Assembly (NCBI GenBank): GCA_905182575.1 | Contig: CAJJCA010000018.1 | Coordinates: forward strand, 1 to 64,000 | Source: an uncultured Flavobacteriaceae bacterium | GTDB lineage: Bacteria > Bacteroidota > Bacteroidia > Flavobacteriales > Flavobacteriaceae | DNA: 64,000 nt | Reading direction: 5' to 3' | Part shown: positions 8,356-17,747 of the stretch, one piece after another | Position numbering within the stretch: the stretch's first letter is position 1 | Layout of the letters: each line of letters begins with the position of its first letter | Translations under genes and position numbers: made by a program | Notes under the pieces: model-generated | Databases searched by the model: none | What the model was told of the DNA's origin: nothing | The model's input: only the letters and a program-made list of their open reading frames with translations

Positions 8356-8858
8356 TCATCTTGCCCCCCGTACCATCTATATTTTTCGACATTTTTTATA
8401 TCACCATTTTTTATTGCAAATATATCGCCATTTCTAACTCGAGAACAATTAACATTACTTGAAAAAGAAAACCCTGTCTTGATATCATAAACCTGACCAC
8501 TCAAAAACTCAATTGTAAACTTTTCTCCCGATGCATCTGTGTATTCAATCAATAGATTATTATAAGTGTTTTTTAAAACTTTGGCTTCCACACTTTGTCC
8601 ATCTTGAGTCTGGCCTTCCTCAAAAAAAGCATGGCATGTTTCAGTAGTGTCGAAGTAGGTTCCGCTCATATCGGTAATTATCTTATTCTCTTTAAGAAAA
8701 ACATGATTGTTGAAAAGACCATCAGCTTGAGAAGAGATTTCCTCTGCTAAATTTTGCAAGGGATAAAACCAATAAATTATGTCTAATCTATTATCTAAAT
8801 TGTAAAGTTCCCATCCCTCTCCAGCATATCTTTCAAGGAAGGTTGTTTTTTGGTGCAT
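8301..8858 (-). CDS. hypothetical flavobacterial lipoprotein-like protein, 5' truncated
   Basis: 185 codons. The start of the frame (TFLERYAGEGWELYNLD) resembles the mature part of a common flavobacterial lipoprotein family that usually begins just after a lipobox Cys and contains TFLEKYDG. Here the signal peptide is missing and the frame runs into a truncated methyltransferase gene on the other strand. Two Cys in the middle (TTETCHAF, NVNCSRV) may form a disulfide. The function is unknown. Confidence 0.5.
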   Translation of the reverse strand: MHQKTTFLERYAGEGWELYNLDNRLDIIYWFYPLQNLAEEISSQADGLFNNHVFLKENKIITDMSGTYFDTTETCHAFFEEGQTQDGQSVEAKVLKNTYNNLLIEYTDASGEKFTIEFLSGQVYDIKTGFSFSSNVNCSRVRNGDIFAIKNGDIKNVEKYRWYGGQDDYCGKFRTPLIRALQSFS

Positions 8859-9299
8859 TGGGTAGCAATCCTAACATATTTTGTGATATATAATCTTTCT
8901 GGTGAACATAATCTCACAGAGAGTAAGAATAAACTTAAATATGCCAAAGTAAAGACAAATGGAATTAAACTTGACACATATTTGAAAGATGTTGATTTAG
9001 AGCGTATTGATCTGTTGAAGATTGATACCGAAGGTTCAGAATATTTAATTTTAGAAGGGGCTGGAAAAGTATTAAAAAAAGATAGGCCTATTGTTATTTG
9101 TGAAACGCTTTTTAATCTAATTGAAGAAAAACTGGAATCCATTTTTATAGAGCTTGATTATGAATTTTATAATCATTCTGAAAATGGATTAGTCAAAGTA
9201 AACTCTATTCAACGAAAAGAAGATAATGGAGTTAGAAATTGCTTCTTTGTTCCTAAAGAAAAGGTATCTCTAATAAAAGAATTTAGATTTAGTAACTGA
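8850..9299 (+). pseudogene. FkbM-family methyltransferase, C-terminal part only
   Basis: The frame carries the second half of a SAM-dependent FkbM methyltransferase: VKTNGIKLDTYL, then LLKIDTEGSEYLILEGAG, a core family motif, and a C-terminal tail. The SAM-binding N-terminal half (about 100 residues) is absent. Recognisable homology starts near 8890, where the opposite gene also loses its N-terminus. FkbM enzymes usually O-methylate polysaccharide or secondary-metabolite precursors. As drawn the protein cannot bind SAM. Confidence 0.7.
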
Positions 9300-9431
9300 G
9301 TTTTATTTGGAGTTATAATTTTGGAGCAATTCTATATGACTGATAAAATTCTTGGGTTTATAAACGTTAGTTTGTTCTGTAAAGTCTATTATAGAACTTA
9401 CAGTAGATGATATGCCTGTGGTTTAAAAGAA

Positions 9432-9457
9432 AACCTCTTAAAACTAATTAAGAGGTT
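9432..9457. terminator. bidirectional terminator
   Basis: The stem AACCTCTTAA / TTAAGAGGTT is followed on the minus strand by a T-rich run. It lies 27 bases past the stop of the fasciclin gene and would also serve the truncated FkbM gene. Confidence 0.75.
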
Positions 9458-9483
9458 AATAAATATTTAAAGTGATTTGTGTA

Positions 9484-9996
9484 TTATTTAGGCATAACAA
9501 CCGAATCGATAACATGAATTACACCATTACTTCCCATAATGTCTGTTGACGTTATTTCGCTATAGTTTTCATTTGAATCTTTTAGCCAAATTTTACCATC
9601 TTTTTCAATTACTGATATAACTTGACCATTCAAAGCTGTTAATTCAACTAAACCATTCCCTTTCTTTAATGCAGCAACAACATCAGATGCAACAATTTTA
9701 CCTGAAATAACATGATAGGTTAGTATGTTTGCCAATGATTTTTTGTTTTCTACCTCAAGTAATGAGTTTAAAGTTTTTGAATCAATCTTAGCAAATGCAT
9801 CATTTGTTGGTGCAAAAACAGTAAAAGGACCTTCTGAATTTAATGCGCCAACTAAATCTGCAGCTTTCAAAGCTGTAACTAAGGTTGAAAAATCTTCATT
9901 TCCGACAGCAATATCCACTACAGTATCTTGTGCTACAACATTTCCGGAAAATGTCATAAATAATACTGTTGTGGTAATAAACATTGATTTTTTCAT
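9484..9996 (-). CDS. secreted fasciclin (FAS1) domain protein
   Basis: 170 residues. A signal peptide (cleavage after NVVAQ) precedes one FAS1 domain. The hallmarks are present: FSTLVTALKAADLVGAL, FTVFAPTNDAFAKI (H1-like motif), LTYHVISGKI, and the closing NGVIHVIDSVVMPK (H2-like). Single-domain FAS1 proteins are periplasmic or extracellular and are associated with adhesion or surface attachment. The gene is intact and followed by a strong terminator. Its 5' region contains a leader copy shared with the lipoprotein at 3134. Confidence 0.92.
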   Translation of the reverse strand: MKKSMFITTTVLFMTFSGNVVAQDTVVDIAVGNEDFSTLVTALKAADLVGALNSEGPFTVFAPTNDAFAKIDSKTLNSLLEVENKKSLANILTYHVISGKIVASDVVAALKKGNGLVELTALNGQVISVIEKDGKIWLKDSNENYSEITSTDIMGSNGVIHVIDSVVMPK

Positions 9997-10338
9997 AATT
10001 AAAATTGTTTTTAAAATTCACGTGAATGTATAACATATAAGTCATCCCTGTTTATCCTTTCATCTTAAATATTAAACAAAATAGATATTTAATCAATTAA
10101 ACTATTGTAAGAAACTATCACACAAACAAAGGCAAGTCTTCAATTACTTCATTATTAGCTTGTTTCATAGTGTTGGTTATTAGAGATTTTTAAATATATA
10201 AAAATCTAATTAAAATAAATTAAGCATAAAAACTCCCTAAGGGTTGAAGAGTAATTAGGCTATATACCCATTTCACCAGCGTATCCCCAAAAGGAAAATA
10301 GATTTATTTTGAAGGGGTGGGGTGTTAAATTGAGAGTT
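9997..10338. other. 5' region of the fasciclin gene with an orphan leader
   Basis: Besides the orphan leader and mini-ORF (10118-10185), I see AT-rich DNA and a G-rich stretch at 10311-10325. There is no clear promoter box and no further gene. Confidence 0.4.
10118..10185 (-). other. orphan leader with 16-codon ORF
   Basis: Bases 10163-10184 (minus strand) repeat, without mismatch, the 22 bases around the start codon of the lipoprotein at 3134 (3118-3139). The upstream similarity continues with small gaps for another 15 bases. The ATG opens the short frame MKQANNEVIEDLPLFV, which ends at 10118. It may be what is left of a gene that used the same 5' UTR, or a small leader peptide upstream of the fasciclin gene. 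Confidence 0.45.
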
Positions 10339-10583
10339 TTAGGTTGGATTTTTTGGGGTTTTGAAGATATTATCATATTCTCCATAATTCCAACCTGTAT
10401 CCTGCTTTATTATATCGGAAGCTCTAAGTTCTAACTCCTTTTCTCGAAAGAGGTAATAGTCTGCAATGTCTCCTCCATCAGGAATTGAACCCTGTTTGAA
10501 CCAAGACTCACAATCACTGCTAACCTTAAAACCCCACTTCTCTCCTTTGGCCTTCCAATTAGAGTCAATTTTAATTGAAACAT
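10339..10583 (-). CDS. hypothetical protein, about 80 aa, frameshifted start
   Basis: An open frame downstream of rseP encodes SNWKAKGEKWGFKVSSDC... and ends in FKTPKNPT. The frame is open up to 10611 without a usable start codon. An ATG at 10581-10583 (MFQLK) joins it if one base is missing in the following A run. The protein is Trp- and charge-rich, soluble and not recognised. It follows rseP with only about 20 bases between them and would be co-transcribed with it. Confidence 0.45.
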
Positions 10584-10603
10584 TTTTTATTTCTTTATGG
10601 ATA

Positions 10604-11920
10604 TTAACTACTCAACGCCCGATAAATATCATTTCCATTGGCATAAAGTACCAAAGCAAGGATTAAAAAGAAACCGACCATTTGAGCATATTCCATAAAT
10701 TTCTCATTTGGTTTTCTCCCCGAAATCATCTCATAAAGTAAGAACATCACATGTCCACCATCGAGCGCAGGAATGGGTAAGAGGTTCATAAAAGCAAGAA
10801 TAATTGAAATTAAAGCCGTACTCGACCAAAAGCCTTTCCAATTCCAGGTATCAGGAAATAGACTCCCGATCGCACCAAAACCTCCCATTTGAGAAGCTCC
10901 TTTTTTTGTGAATACATATTTAAACTGGGCCACATAATCATGTAGGGTCCAATATCCATAGTCAAACCCTTCAACAACACTTTCACCAAAAGAAAGATCT
11001 ACATGTTCGAGTCGAATGGAGTTTTTTGGGAAGACACCCATTTTTCCATCCTCATCTAAATCCATTTGAAGGGTATCCAATCGATTATTTCTTTCAATAA
11101 TCAAATTTATATTTTTATTGGCATGATCTGTGTTCCATTGCTTAAGCTCCATCCAATCGGAAATCTTAGCGTCATTGGCACCAACAATAATGTCTCCTGT
11201 CAAAAGTCCAGAAAGGGCTGCCCCATGACCGGGTACGACACTGTCAACTATGGCCGGAAAGCGGGGATATAACAGGCTCATTTGTCCAGATTCAAACATG
11301 CGACTCCCAATGTCCTCTGGAATAGCGAGTGTTTCGCGGCTGCCATCGGCATGCAATACTTCGACTGCCTTTACCGACCTCATAAATAACATTTTATTAA
11401 TTTCCGTAGCGACCTCAATGGCGTTGCCATCTACCGTAAGGATTTGGTCTCCTTTTTGAAACCCAATTTCTTGTGCGAGTGGAGAAGTGCCAAGCCCTAA
11501 TGGTAGTGCTGTGTTTGGCAGTATGTTTTTACCCCAAACAAAGAGAATCATCATATAAATTAGAAACCCTAAAACCAAATTGACAGTAACACCCCCCAAC
11601 ATAATAATCAGTCGCTGCCAAGCGGGTTTACTTCTAAATTCCCATGGCTGTGCGGGCTGCTTCATCTGCTCGGTATCCATGCTTTCGTCGATCATCCCAG
11701 AAATTTTGACATAACCTCCAAGGGGAAGCCAGCCAATTCCATAGACAGTATCTCCAATTTTTTTCTTAAACAGAGCGAATTTTACATCGAAAAACAAAAA
11801 GAACTTTTCAACACGTGTTTTAAATATTTTTGCAGGAATAAAATGACCCAACTCATGCAAAACGATCAAAAGAGACAGACTTAGAAGTAGTTGAACGCCT
11901 TTTATAAAAATAGATTCCAT
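10604..11920 (-). CDS. rseP: RIP metalloprotease RseP (site-2 protease)
   Basis: An inner-membrane zinc protease that cleaves transmembrane anti-sigma factors or signal peptides within the bilayer. Its 438 residues have the expected order: the first helix with HELGH at residues 22-26, PDZ regions in the middle (LGTSPLAQEIGFQKGDQILTV and the VVPGHGAALSGLLTGD segment), and the second metal motif PIPALDGGHVMF in the C-terminal membrane part. The length is typical for Bacteroidetes RseP. The gene is intact. Confidence 0.95.
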   Translation of the reverse strand: MESIFIKGVQLLLSLSLLIVLHELGHFIPAKIFKTRVEKFFLFFDVKFALFKKKIGDTVYGIGWLPLGGYVKISGMIDESMDTEQMKQPAQPWEFRSKPAWQRLIIMLGGVTVNLVLGFLIYMMILFVWGKNILPNTALPLGLGTSPLAQEIGFQKGDQILTVDGNAIEVATEINKMLFMRSVKAVEVLHADGSRETLAIPEDIGSRMFESGQMSLLYPRFPAIVDSVVPGHGAALSGLLTGDIIVGANDAKISDWMELKQWNTDHANKNINLIIERNNRLDTLQMDLDEDGKMGVFPKNSIRLEHVDLSFGESVVEGFDYGYWTLHDYVAQFKYVFTKKGASQMGGFGAIGSLFPDTWNWKGFWSSTALISIILAFMNLLPIPALDGGHVMFLLYEMISGRKPNEKFMEYAQMVGFFLILALVLYANGNDIYRALSS

Positions 11921-12028
11921 AGTAGCTTTTTAATATTGGATTTCAAAAATACCACTTTTAAATACATATCGTTAATCAAATTTGTTAAAAACCCTTACCA
12001 AGGCTTTTACTTCCATTTTTTAATCCTG

Positions 12029-12036
12029 TATCTTTG
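12029..12036 (+). promoter_or_regulatory. -7 box (TATCTTTG)
   Basis: It matches the Bacteroidetes -7 consensus TAnnTTTG. Only seven bases separate it from the first ATG of the Sco gene, so the transcript would be nearly leaderless or the second ATG (12047) is used. No clear -33 TTTG is visible. Confidence 0.35.
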
Positions 12037-12043
12037 TTTTTAG

Positions 12044-12717
12044 ATGATGATCCTATCCAAATACAAAAGATTCCTTCTGTTTTTCACAATGCTTTCCGCA
12101 TTGATTTTAATTTTGTTTTACAACGCATTAGTTCCCAAGAAAACATTGCCAGTTTTCCAACCAGCAATGGTCAGTTTTGAGTTAGTAGACAGCACCCTTC
12201 AGCATGTAAAGAGACAACACCGCATCGGAAAATTCTCTTTGTTCAATCAAAATGGAAAAATAATTTCTTCTAAAGATTATGAAGGCAAGATTTATGTCGC
12301 CGACTTCTTCTTTACTACTTGTCCCACTATTTGCATCGCAATGACGGACAATATGATCAAAATTCAAGATGAAATCCTAGACCAACCCAATGTGATGTTA
12401 CTCTCTCATTCGGTCACTCCAGAAATTGATAGTGTCCCACAACTTAAAAAATACGCTATTGAAAAAGGATTTTGGATTACAAGTGGAATTTGGTGACAGG
12501 AGATAAAAAAGAGATTTACCGGCTGGCAAGAAAATCCTATCTGGCAGTAAAAGAAGATGGAGATGGGGGCCCTTTTGATATGATTCACACCGAAAACTTT
12601 ATTCTTATTGATCCCGAAGGCCGCATCCGCGGTTTTTATGACGGTACAGATGAGGAGGACGTCTGGCGTTTATTAGAAGAACTTTCTATCCTTACTAAAG
12701 AATATTTTTCTTCTTAA
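12044..12717 (+). CDS. Sco1/SenC family copper chaperone, frameshifted
   Basis: A membrane-anchored thioredoxin-fold protein that delivers copper to cytochrome c oxidase. The N-terminal helix (residues 9-27) anchors it. The copper ligands are visible: TCPTIC (CxxxC) and the later His in MIHTENFILID. A single frame shift near 12470 separates the two halves (KKYAIEKGF | DYKWNLVTGDKKEIY). Joined, the protein has about 223 residues, normal for the family. It lies just before feoAB but probably has its own promoter. Confidence 0.88.
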
Positions 12718-12757
12718 ATATTTATAATTTTTAACAATCCAAATAAGTTAAAACATC

Positions 12758-12765
12758 TATTTTTG
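12758..12765 (+). promoter_or_regulatory. -7 box for feoAB (TATTTTTG)
   Basis: It matches TAnnTTTG, 22 bases before the feoA start. A convincing -33 TTTG is not seen. Confidence 0.35.
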
Positions 12766-12787
12766 TTTTTTAAAATGATTCTAAATA

Positions 12788-13015
12788 ATGATATCTTTAG
12801 ATAAGCTTGCCTTGGGAGAAACCGCAATAATAGAATCCATTGAAACTGATTTTTTACCTTTAAAATTGATTGAGATGGGATGCCTGCCTGGCAATGAAGT
12901 TTCTTTGCTATACCTTGCTCCTTTTAGAGATCCCATGTATCTTAAGATAGACGAAGCCCATTTGGCAATTAGAATAGAAGTCGCAAAATATATAATGGTA
13001 AAACTGATAAGTTAG
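12788..13015 (+). CDS. feoA: FeoA ferrous iron transport protein A
   Basis: 75 residues with the SH3-like FeoA fold (LALGETAIIESIE, LKLIEMGCLPGNEVSLL, and the closing VAKYIMVKLIS). It is a cytoplasmic accessory protein of the Fe(II) importer FeoB. Three bases separate it from feoB, so the pair is translated from one message. Confidence 0.9.
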   Translation: MISLDKLALGETAIIESIETDFLPLKLIEMGCLPGNEVSLLYLAPFRDPMYLKIDEAHLAIRIEVAKYIMVKLIS

Positions 13016-13018
13016 CGC

Positions 13019-15116
13019 ATGATTAGGACCATAAACATTGCGCTCATTGGGAACCCAAATACAGGAAAAACATCGGTATTTAATGCCCTGACAGGATTGA
13101 ATCAAAAAGTGGGGAAACTATCCTGGCATTACGGTTGAAAAAAAGCAAGGAACTTGTAAATTAAACCGAACCACCAAAGCCCGTATTTTAGACCTTCCGG
13201 GAACCTATAGCCTTAACGCATCTTCGATGGATGAGAGTGTGGTCATCGAGTTATTGCTTAATAAAAATGATCTTGATTTTCCGGATGTGGTGGTGGTCGT
13301 AACAGATGTGGAAAACTTAAAGCGTAACCTTTTGTTGTTCACTCAAATCAAGGACCTCGAGATCCCAACAGTTTTAGTTATTAACATGTCCGATCAAATG
13401 AAACGAAAGGGCATCTCGATTGATTCAGAACTTTTAGAAAAACAACTCAACACCAACATAGTGTTGATCAGTACGCGAGAAAAAACAGGCATTGATAGCT
13501 TGAAGGAAACCTTGGTTAATTATAGAAGCATACCGACGAGTCCAATTTTAGATCCTTTGACCATTGACGAAACGTATTTCCAAAGTTTAAAACGCGCTTT
13601 TCCAAACCAGTCACTTTATAAGCTTTGGTTGGTGATCACTCAAGATGTTAATTTCACCAAATTAGAACGACAAAAAGTACCTGATTCTGCTGATTTTAAA
13701 ACCCAATCTCAATCCTATCTTAAAAAGTTACAGCAGCGCGAAACGATTAAGCGGTATCAGATAATAAATAAAATTTTAAAAGAAACCTATCAAGTAAACA
13801 AGGAAGAGGCTACCGATCTTAGAAGTCGATTGGATAATATTTTGATTCATAAGTTTTGGGGTTATGTAATCTTCTTTATCATATTGCTATCAATTTTTCA
13901 AGCTATTTTTGATTGGAGCAGTATTCCATGGACCTGATCGATAGCACTTTTGTGAAATTAAGTGAAGCCGTTAATAATTATCTTCCCCCCTGGCGTACTT
14001 ACCAACCTTATTACGGAAGGGGTCATCCCAGGACTGGGGGGGATCGTAATTTTCATCCCTCAAATTGCCTTCTTATTCCTGTTTATTTCTATCCTCGAAG
14101 AAACGGGTTATATGAGTCGTGTTGTTTTTCTTATGGACCGCGGATTGCGGCGTTATGGTCTGAGTGGAAAAAGTGTTATTCCATTAATATCGGGAACCGC
14201 TTGTGCGATTCCTGCGGTTATGGCAACACGAAATATTGAAAGCTGGAAAGAACGACTCATCACCATATTGGTCGTGCCTTTTACCACTTGCTCTGCACGT
14301 TTGCCAGTTTATTTAATTTTAATTTCTTTGGTCATTCCCAATCAACGTTTTCTAGGAATCAGCTATCAAGGGTTGACCTTAATGGGGCTTTACTTTTTAG
14401 GATTTTTAATGGCCATCGTCTCGGCTTCTTTGATGAATAAAATTTTAAAAACTTCAACCAAATCCTATTTTGTCGTTGAAATGCCAAACTACAAATTACC
14501 TCTACTGAAAAATGTTGGGATAACCGTCTGGGAAAAAACGCGTGCCTTTGTTGTTGAAGCTGGAAGGATTATTCTGGCCATTTCGATATTGCTTTGGGTG
14601 ATGGCTTCCTACGGTCCTGGAAAGAACTTTTCCAATGCAGAAGACATTGTCAAAACAAATGCTGCGTATGAAAACATCAGCGCTGCTGAATTAGAAGTCA
14701 AAATTGCTTCCTACCGCTTAGAGCACTCTTATATTGGAATATTAGGGAAAAGTATAGAACCTGCGATTGCTCCTTTAGGTTATGACTGGAAAATTGGAAT
14801 TGCATTAATTAGTTCCTTTGCCGCAAGAGAAGTTTTTGTAGGGACTTTGGCGACCATTTACAGTGTAGGAAATGACTCACAAGAAACGATAAAAAATAAA
14901 ATGTCAGCTGAAATCAGACCCGATGGAAGCCCGCTGTTTAATCTGGCTTCGGGAATCTCCCTAATGCTTTTTTACGCCTTCGCCATGCAGTGCATGAGCA
15001 CCTTGGCAATTGTTAAAAAAGAAACCAATGGTTGGAAATGGCCACTGATTCAGCTTGTTGCAATGACTCTTATTGCTTATTTTGCTGCATTAATTGTATA
15101 TCAAATCTTAAAATAG
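13019..15116 (+). CDS. feoB: FeoB ferrous iron transporter, three frameshifts
   Basis: An inner-membrane Fe(II) transporter with an N-terminal G domain. G1 is GNPNTGKTS, G3 is DLPGTYSL, and G4 is NMSD in VLVINMSDQ. A helical spacer follows, then two Gate domains (GVIPGLGGIVIFIPQIAFLF, SGTACAIPAVMATRNI, FAAREVFVGTLATIYSV). The coding frame changes near 13110 (before ITVEKKQG), near 13925 and near 13985. All motifs remain in order, giving about 698 residues. The breaks look like sequence errors because feoA, the G domain and the Cys-rich partner are all conserved. Confidence 0.92.
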
Positions 15117-15247
15117 TGGAAATAATTCAAGGATTTATCGTTTTCTGTTTAAGTATTTGGTCCCTGACTTTTTTGCTTAAGAAGTTTTTTTTCCAAAAAA
15201 AACCCGCAAACGATCAAGGATGCGGGAATCAGTGTGGGTGTAATTAA
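15116..15247 (+). CDS. FeoB-associated Cys-rich membrane protein
   Basis: A 43-residue protein starting at a GTG whose first base is the last base of the feoB stop (TAGTG). It has one transmembrane helix (IIQGFIVFCLSIWSLTFLL), a basic stretch, and a C-terminal Cys-rich tail GCGNQCGCN. This is the architecture of the small FeoB-associated proteins found right after feoB. The tail probably binds iron or acts as a redox sensor. A longer frame starts inside feoB, but its N-terminus is only a shadow of FeoB. Confidence 0.75.
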   Translation: MEIIQGFIVFCLSIWSLTFLLKKFFFQKKPANDQGCGNQCGCN

Positions 15248-15294
15248 GACAGAAAGTAAACTTGTCTTATCCCAAACATAAGAAATTTTAATTA

Positions 15295-15321
15295 TACAGA
15301 ACATTTAAGTTCTGTATTTTT
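15295..15321 (+). terminator. terminator of feoAB operon
   Basis: A perfect eight-base stem (TACAGAAC / GTTCTGTA) with an ATTTAA loop and a T tract. Confidence 0.85.
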
Positions 15322-15367
15322 CTTTCCACATCTACTAGCTTACCTACGTTTTTAAATTAGTCAGGTT

Positions 15368-15590
15368 TTGGATCAAGTTGAACAAAAATTCATAAAGAAG
15401 TTAGGAAAATGCATTGCGCAATTGCGCAGGGAGCAGAGATACACTCAAGTTGAATTGAGTTCAAGGATTAATATGGAAGAAGCCGCGCTGCGAAGAGTAG
15501 AATTGGGAGGGACCAATCCCACGGTCAAGACGCTTCTCAAAATTGCTTCTGGTTTGGAGAGACCTTATTAAAGAACTTTTTGACTTTTAA
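15368..15590 (+). CDS. XRE-type helix-turn-helix regulator, about 73 aa
   Basis: A small DNA-binding protein with one HTH_XRE domain (IAQLRREQRYTQVELSSRINMEEAALRRVELGGTNP). The TTG at 15368 is the only start in frame. The first frame stops after ERPY, but a one-base shift near 15563 adds the typical family ending IKELFDF and moves the stop to 15588-15590. Its target is unknown. No HipA-like or toxin partner lies beside it; the neighbours are feoAB and pepP. Confidence 0.75.
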
Positions 15591-15596
15591 GAATAA

Positions 15597-16912
15597 TCAT
15601 TTAGACATTAATTCTTCGATGTGATCAGCTTCCATTGGGATATTCCTCATCAGGTTGATCGGTTCTCCCTTTTCTTGAATCACGACATCATCTTCCAGTC
15701 GAATGCCGAAACCTTCTTCTGGGATGTAGATGCCAGGTTCAACAGTGAAAACCATATTGGCTTGCATGGGCTCTTCTAACAGACCATAATCGTGGGTGTT
15801 CAGACCCAAATGATGAGAAGTACCATGCATGAAATATTTTTTATAAGCAGGATTTTTAGGGTCTTGATTGTCCACAGTTACTTTATTTAATAATCCCAAA
15901 CCCAGCAATTCAGAGGTCATTATTTTCCCAACTTCTATGTGATATTCTTTCCATAATACTCCTGGAATGAGCATTTTTGTCGCCTCTTTTCCAACCCGCA
16001 TTACCGCTTGATAAACTTCTTTTTGTCGTTTGCAAAATCGACCAGAGACGGGAATTGTTCGGGTCATGTCACTCGAATAATTACCATATTCAGCAGCGAC
16101 GTCCATCAGGATCAAATCCCCTGCCTCACAGCGTGCATTGTTTTGAGTATAGTGCAACACATTGTTGTTTTTTCCAGAAGCAATAATGGGTTGATAAGCA
16201 AAACCCTTAGAACAATTTTTTAAAAACTCATGGGAAAGTTCCGCTTCAATTTCATATTCCCATACCCCAGGTTTTACAAAATTTAAAATCCTTCGAAATC
16301 CTTTTTCCGTTATGTAATGGACAAACCAAGATATTTCGCAATTTCTTCCTGATCTTTAACAGACCTTAGTCTTTGAAGCAGAAAGTTACTCTTAGCGGTC
16401 GCATGCTTAGGAAACTTTTCTTTTGCCCAATGGATAAAGCGATCCTCACGAGTTTGCGTTTCAACCTTAGCGCGATAGTGTTCATTGGTATTAAAATAGA
16501 ATATATTGCATTGAGTGGCCAATTGCGTAAAGATTTTTTCAAAATCATCTAACCAATAAATGGTTTTAATTCCAGTTAATTTAGTGGCTTGCGATTGAGA
16601 TAACTTTTCCCCTTCCCAAACGGCAATGTGGTCATTGGTTTCTTTTAAAAACACTATTTCCTGATGATCTGCATTTTTGGCGTTTGGAAACAACAACAAA
16701 ATACTTTCTTCCTGATCAACTCCGCTTAGGTAAAAAATATCGCGATGTTGTTCAAAGGGCAAAGTGCTGTCTGCGCTGATAGGATAAATATCATTAGAAT
16801 TAAAAACAGCCAGTCCGTTAGCTTGCATGGCTGCCATAAAATTCTTGCGATTTTTTGAGTATAAATCTGAAGACAAAGGATTGTATTTCATCTGTTGGTT
16901 TGTGTTTTTCAA
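15597..16912 (-). CDS. pepP: Xaa-Pro aminopeptidase (aminopeptidase P), frameshifted
   Basis: A cytoplasmic dimetal M24B peptidase that removes an N-terminal residue before proline. Residues 1-200 form the AMP_N domain. After one frame change near 16318 comes the pita-bread catalytic domain with metal ligands Asp (LMDVAAEYG), Asp (YSSDMTRT), His (HGTSHHLGL), Glu (TVEPGIYIP) and Glu (IRLEDDVV). The joined length of about 438 residues fits the family. It is convergent with the small XRE gene, with only six bases between the stops. Confidence 0.9.
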
Positions 16913-17033
16913 AAATAGCGACTTTGTTTAATAAACAATATACTTTATTTGATGATATCCACCTTTTACCAGTACACTGTTTAAAAGCCTTTATTTAAAA
17001 TGATATTAATTAGTGAAATAAAAACCAATACAC

Positions 17034-17065
17034 TTTGCCTTTTAACGCTTTATGGGTTAATTTTG
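17034..17065 (+). promoter_or_regulatory. promoter of sdhCAB
   Basis: TTTG at 17034-17037 and TAATTTTG at 17058-17065 with a 20-base spacer match the Bacteroidetes -33/-7 consensus. The sdhC start lies 27 bases downstream of the -7 box. Confidence 0.65.
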
Positions 17066-17092
17066 TAAATAAGGATTCAATTATTAAAAAAT

Positions 17093-17746
17093 ATGATATC
17101 ATCTTCTATAGCTAGAAAACTTGCAATGGCATTGTCTGGTGTTTTCTTAGTTCTGTTTTTAGGACAGCACTTTACGATTAACATGACTTCAGTTATTAGC
17201 GAGAAAACTTTCAACTCGATTTCTCACTTTATGGGAACGAACCCCTTGGTTCAATTTGTATTGCAACCGATTTTAATTTTTGGTGTCCTCTTCCATTTCA
17301 TCATGGGATTTATCTTGGAAATTAAAAACAGAAAGTCCAGACCTATTAAATACACTACTTTTAACGGCGCTGCAAATGCAAGCTGGGTTTCGCGAAACAT
17401 GATTCTTTCCGGGATCGTAATCCTTTCTTTTTTAGGTTTGCATTTCTATGATTTTTGGTTTCCAGAAATCAACTATAAATACATCGAATTCCTTCCAGAA
17501 AACCCCGATCGATACTATGAAGAGCTGGTTCATAAATTCCATGATCCTATCAAAGTGATACTTTATTCTGTGTCCTTTTTGTTTTTAGCACTTCACTTGT
17601 ATCACGGATTTGCTTCTTCTTTTCAAACGGTAGGCGTGAACAATAAATTCTCAAAAAGCATAAAGCTATTTACAGTAGCTTTTTCTATTGTGGTTCCATT
17701 GGGATTTGTTTTTATTGCGGTTTTTCATCATTTAAACGGACAGTAA
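17093..17746 (+). CDS. sdhC: succinate dehydrogenase cytochrome b subunit
   Basis: 217 residues with five membrane helices, the single-subunit di-heme anchor used by Bacteroidetes quinone-linked succinate dehydrogenase/fumarate reductase. Conserved heme-ligand His candidates are in [23 protein letters not shown] and ALHLYHGF. It is the first gene of sdhCAB, and its stop is followed after one base by the sdhA start. The gene is intact. Confidence 0.92.
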   Translation: MISSSIARKLAMALSGVFLVLFLGQHFTINMTSVISEKTFNSISHFMGTNPLVQFVLQPILIFGVLFHFIMGFILEIKNRKSRPIKYTTFNGAANASWVSRNMILSGIVILSFLGLHFYDFWFPEINYKYIEFLPENPDRYYEELVHKFHDPIKVILYSVSFLFLALHLYHGFASSFQTVGVNNKFSKSIKLFTVAFSIVVPLGFVFIAVFHHLNGQ

Positions 17747-17747
17747 C

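Noticed and set aside
13019-15116. Programmed ribosomal frameshifting in feoB, sdhA or the hem genes
   Set aside because: Breaks are at different sites in many unrelated genes with no common slippery sequence or downstream structure; sequencing indels explain all of them.
15368-15590. Antitoxin of a HipBA-like pair
   Set aside because: The XRE protein has no HipA-like neighbour; the adjacent genes are pepP and feoAB.
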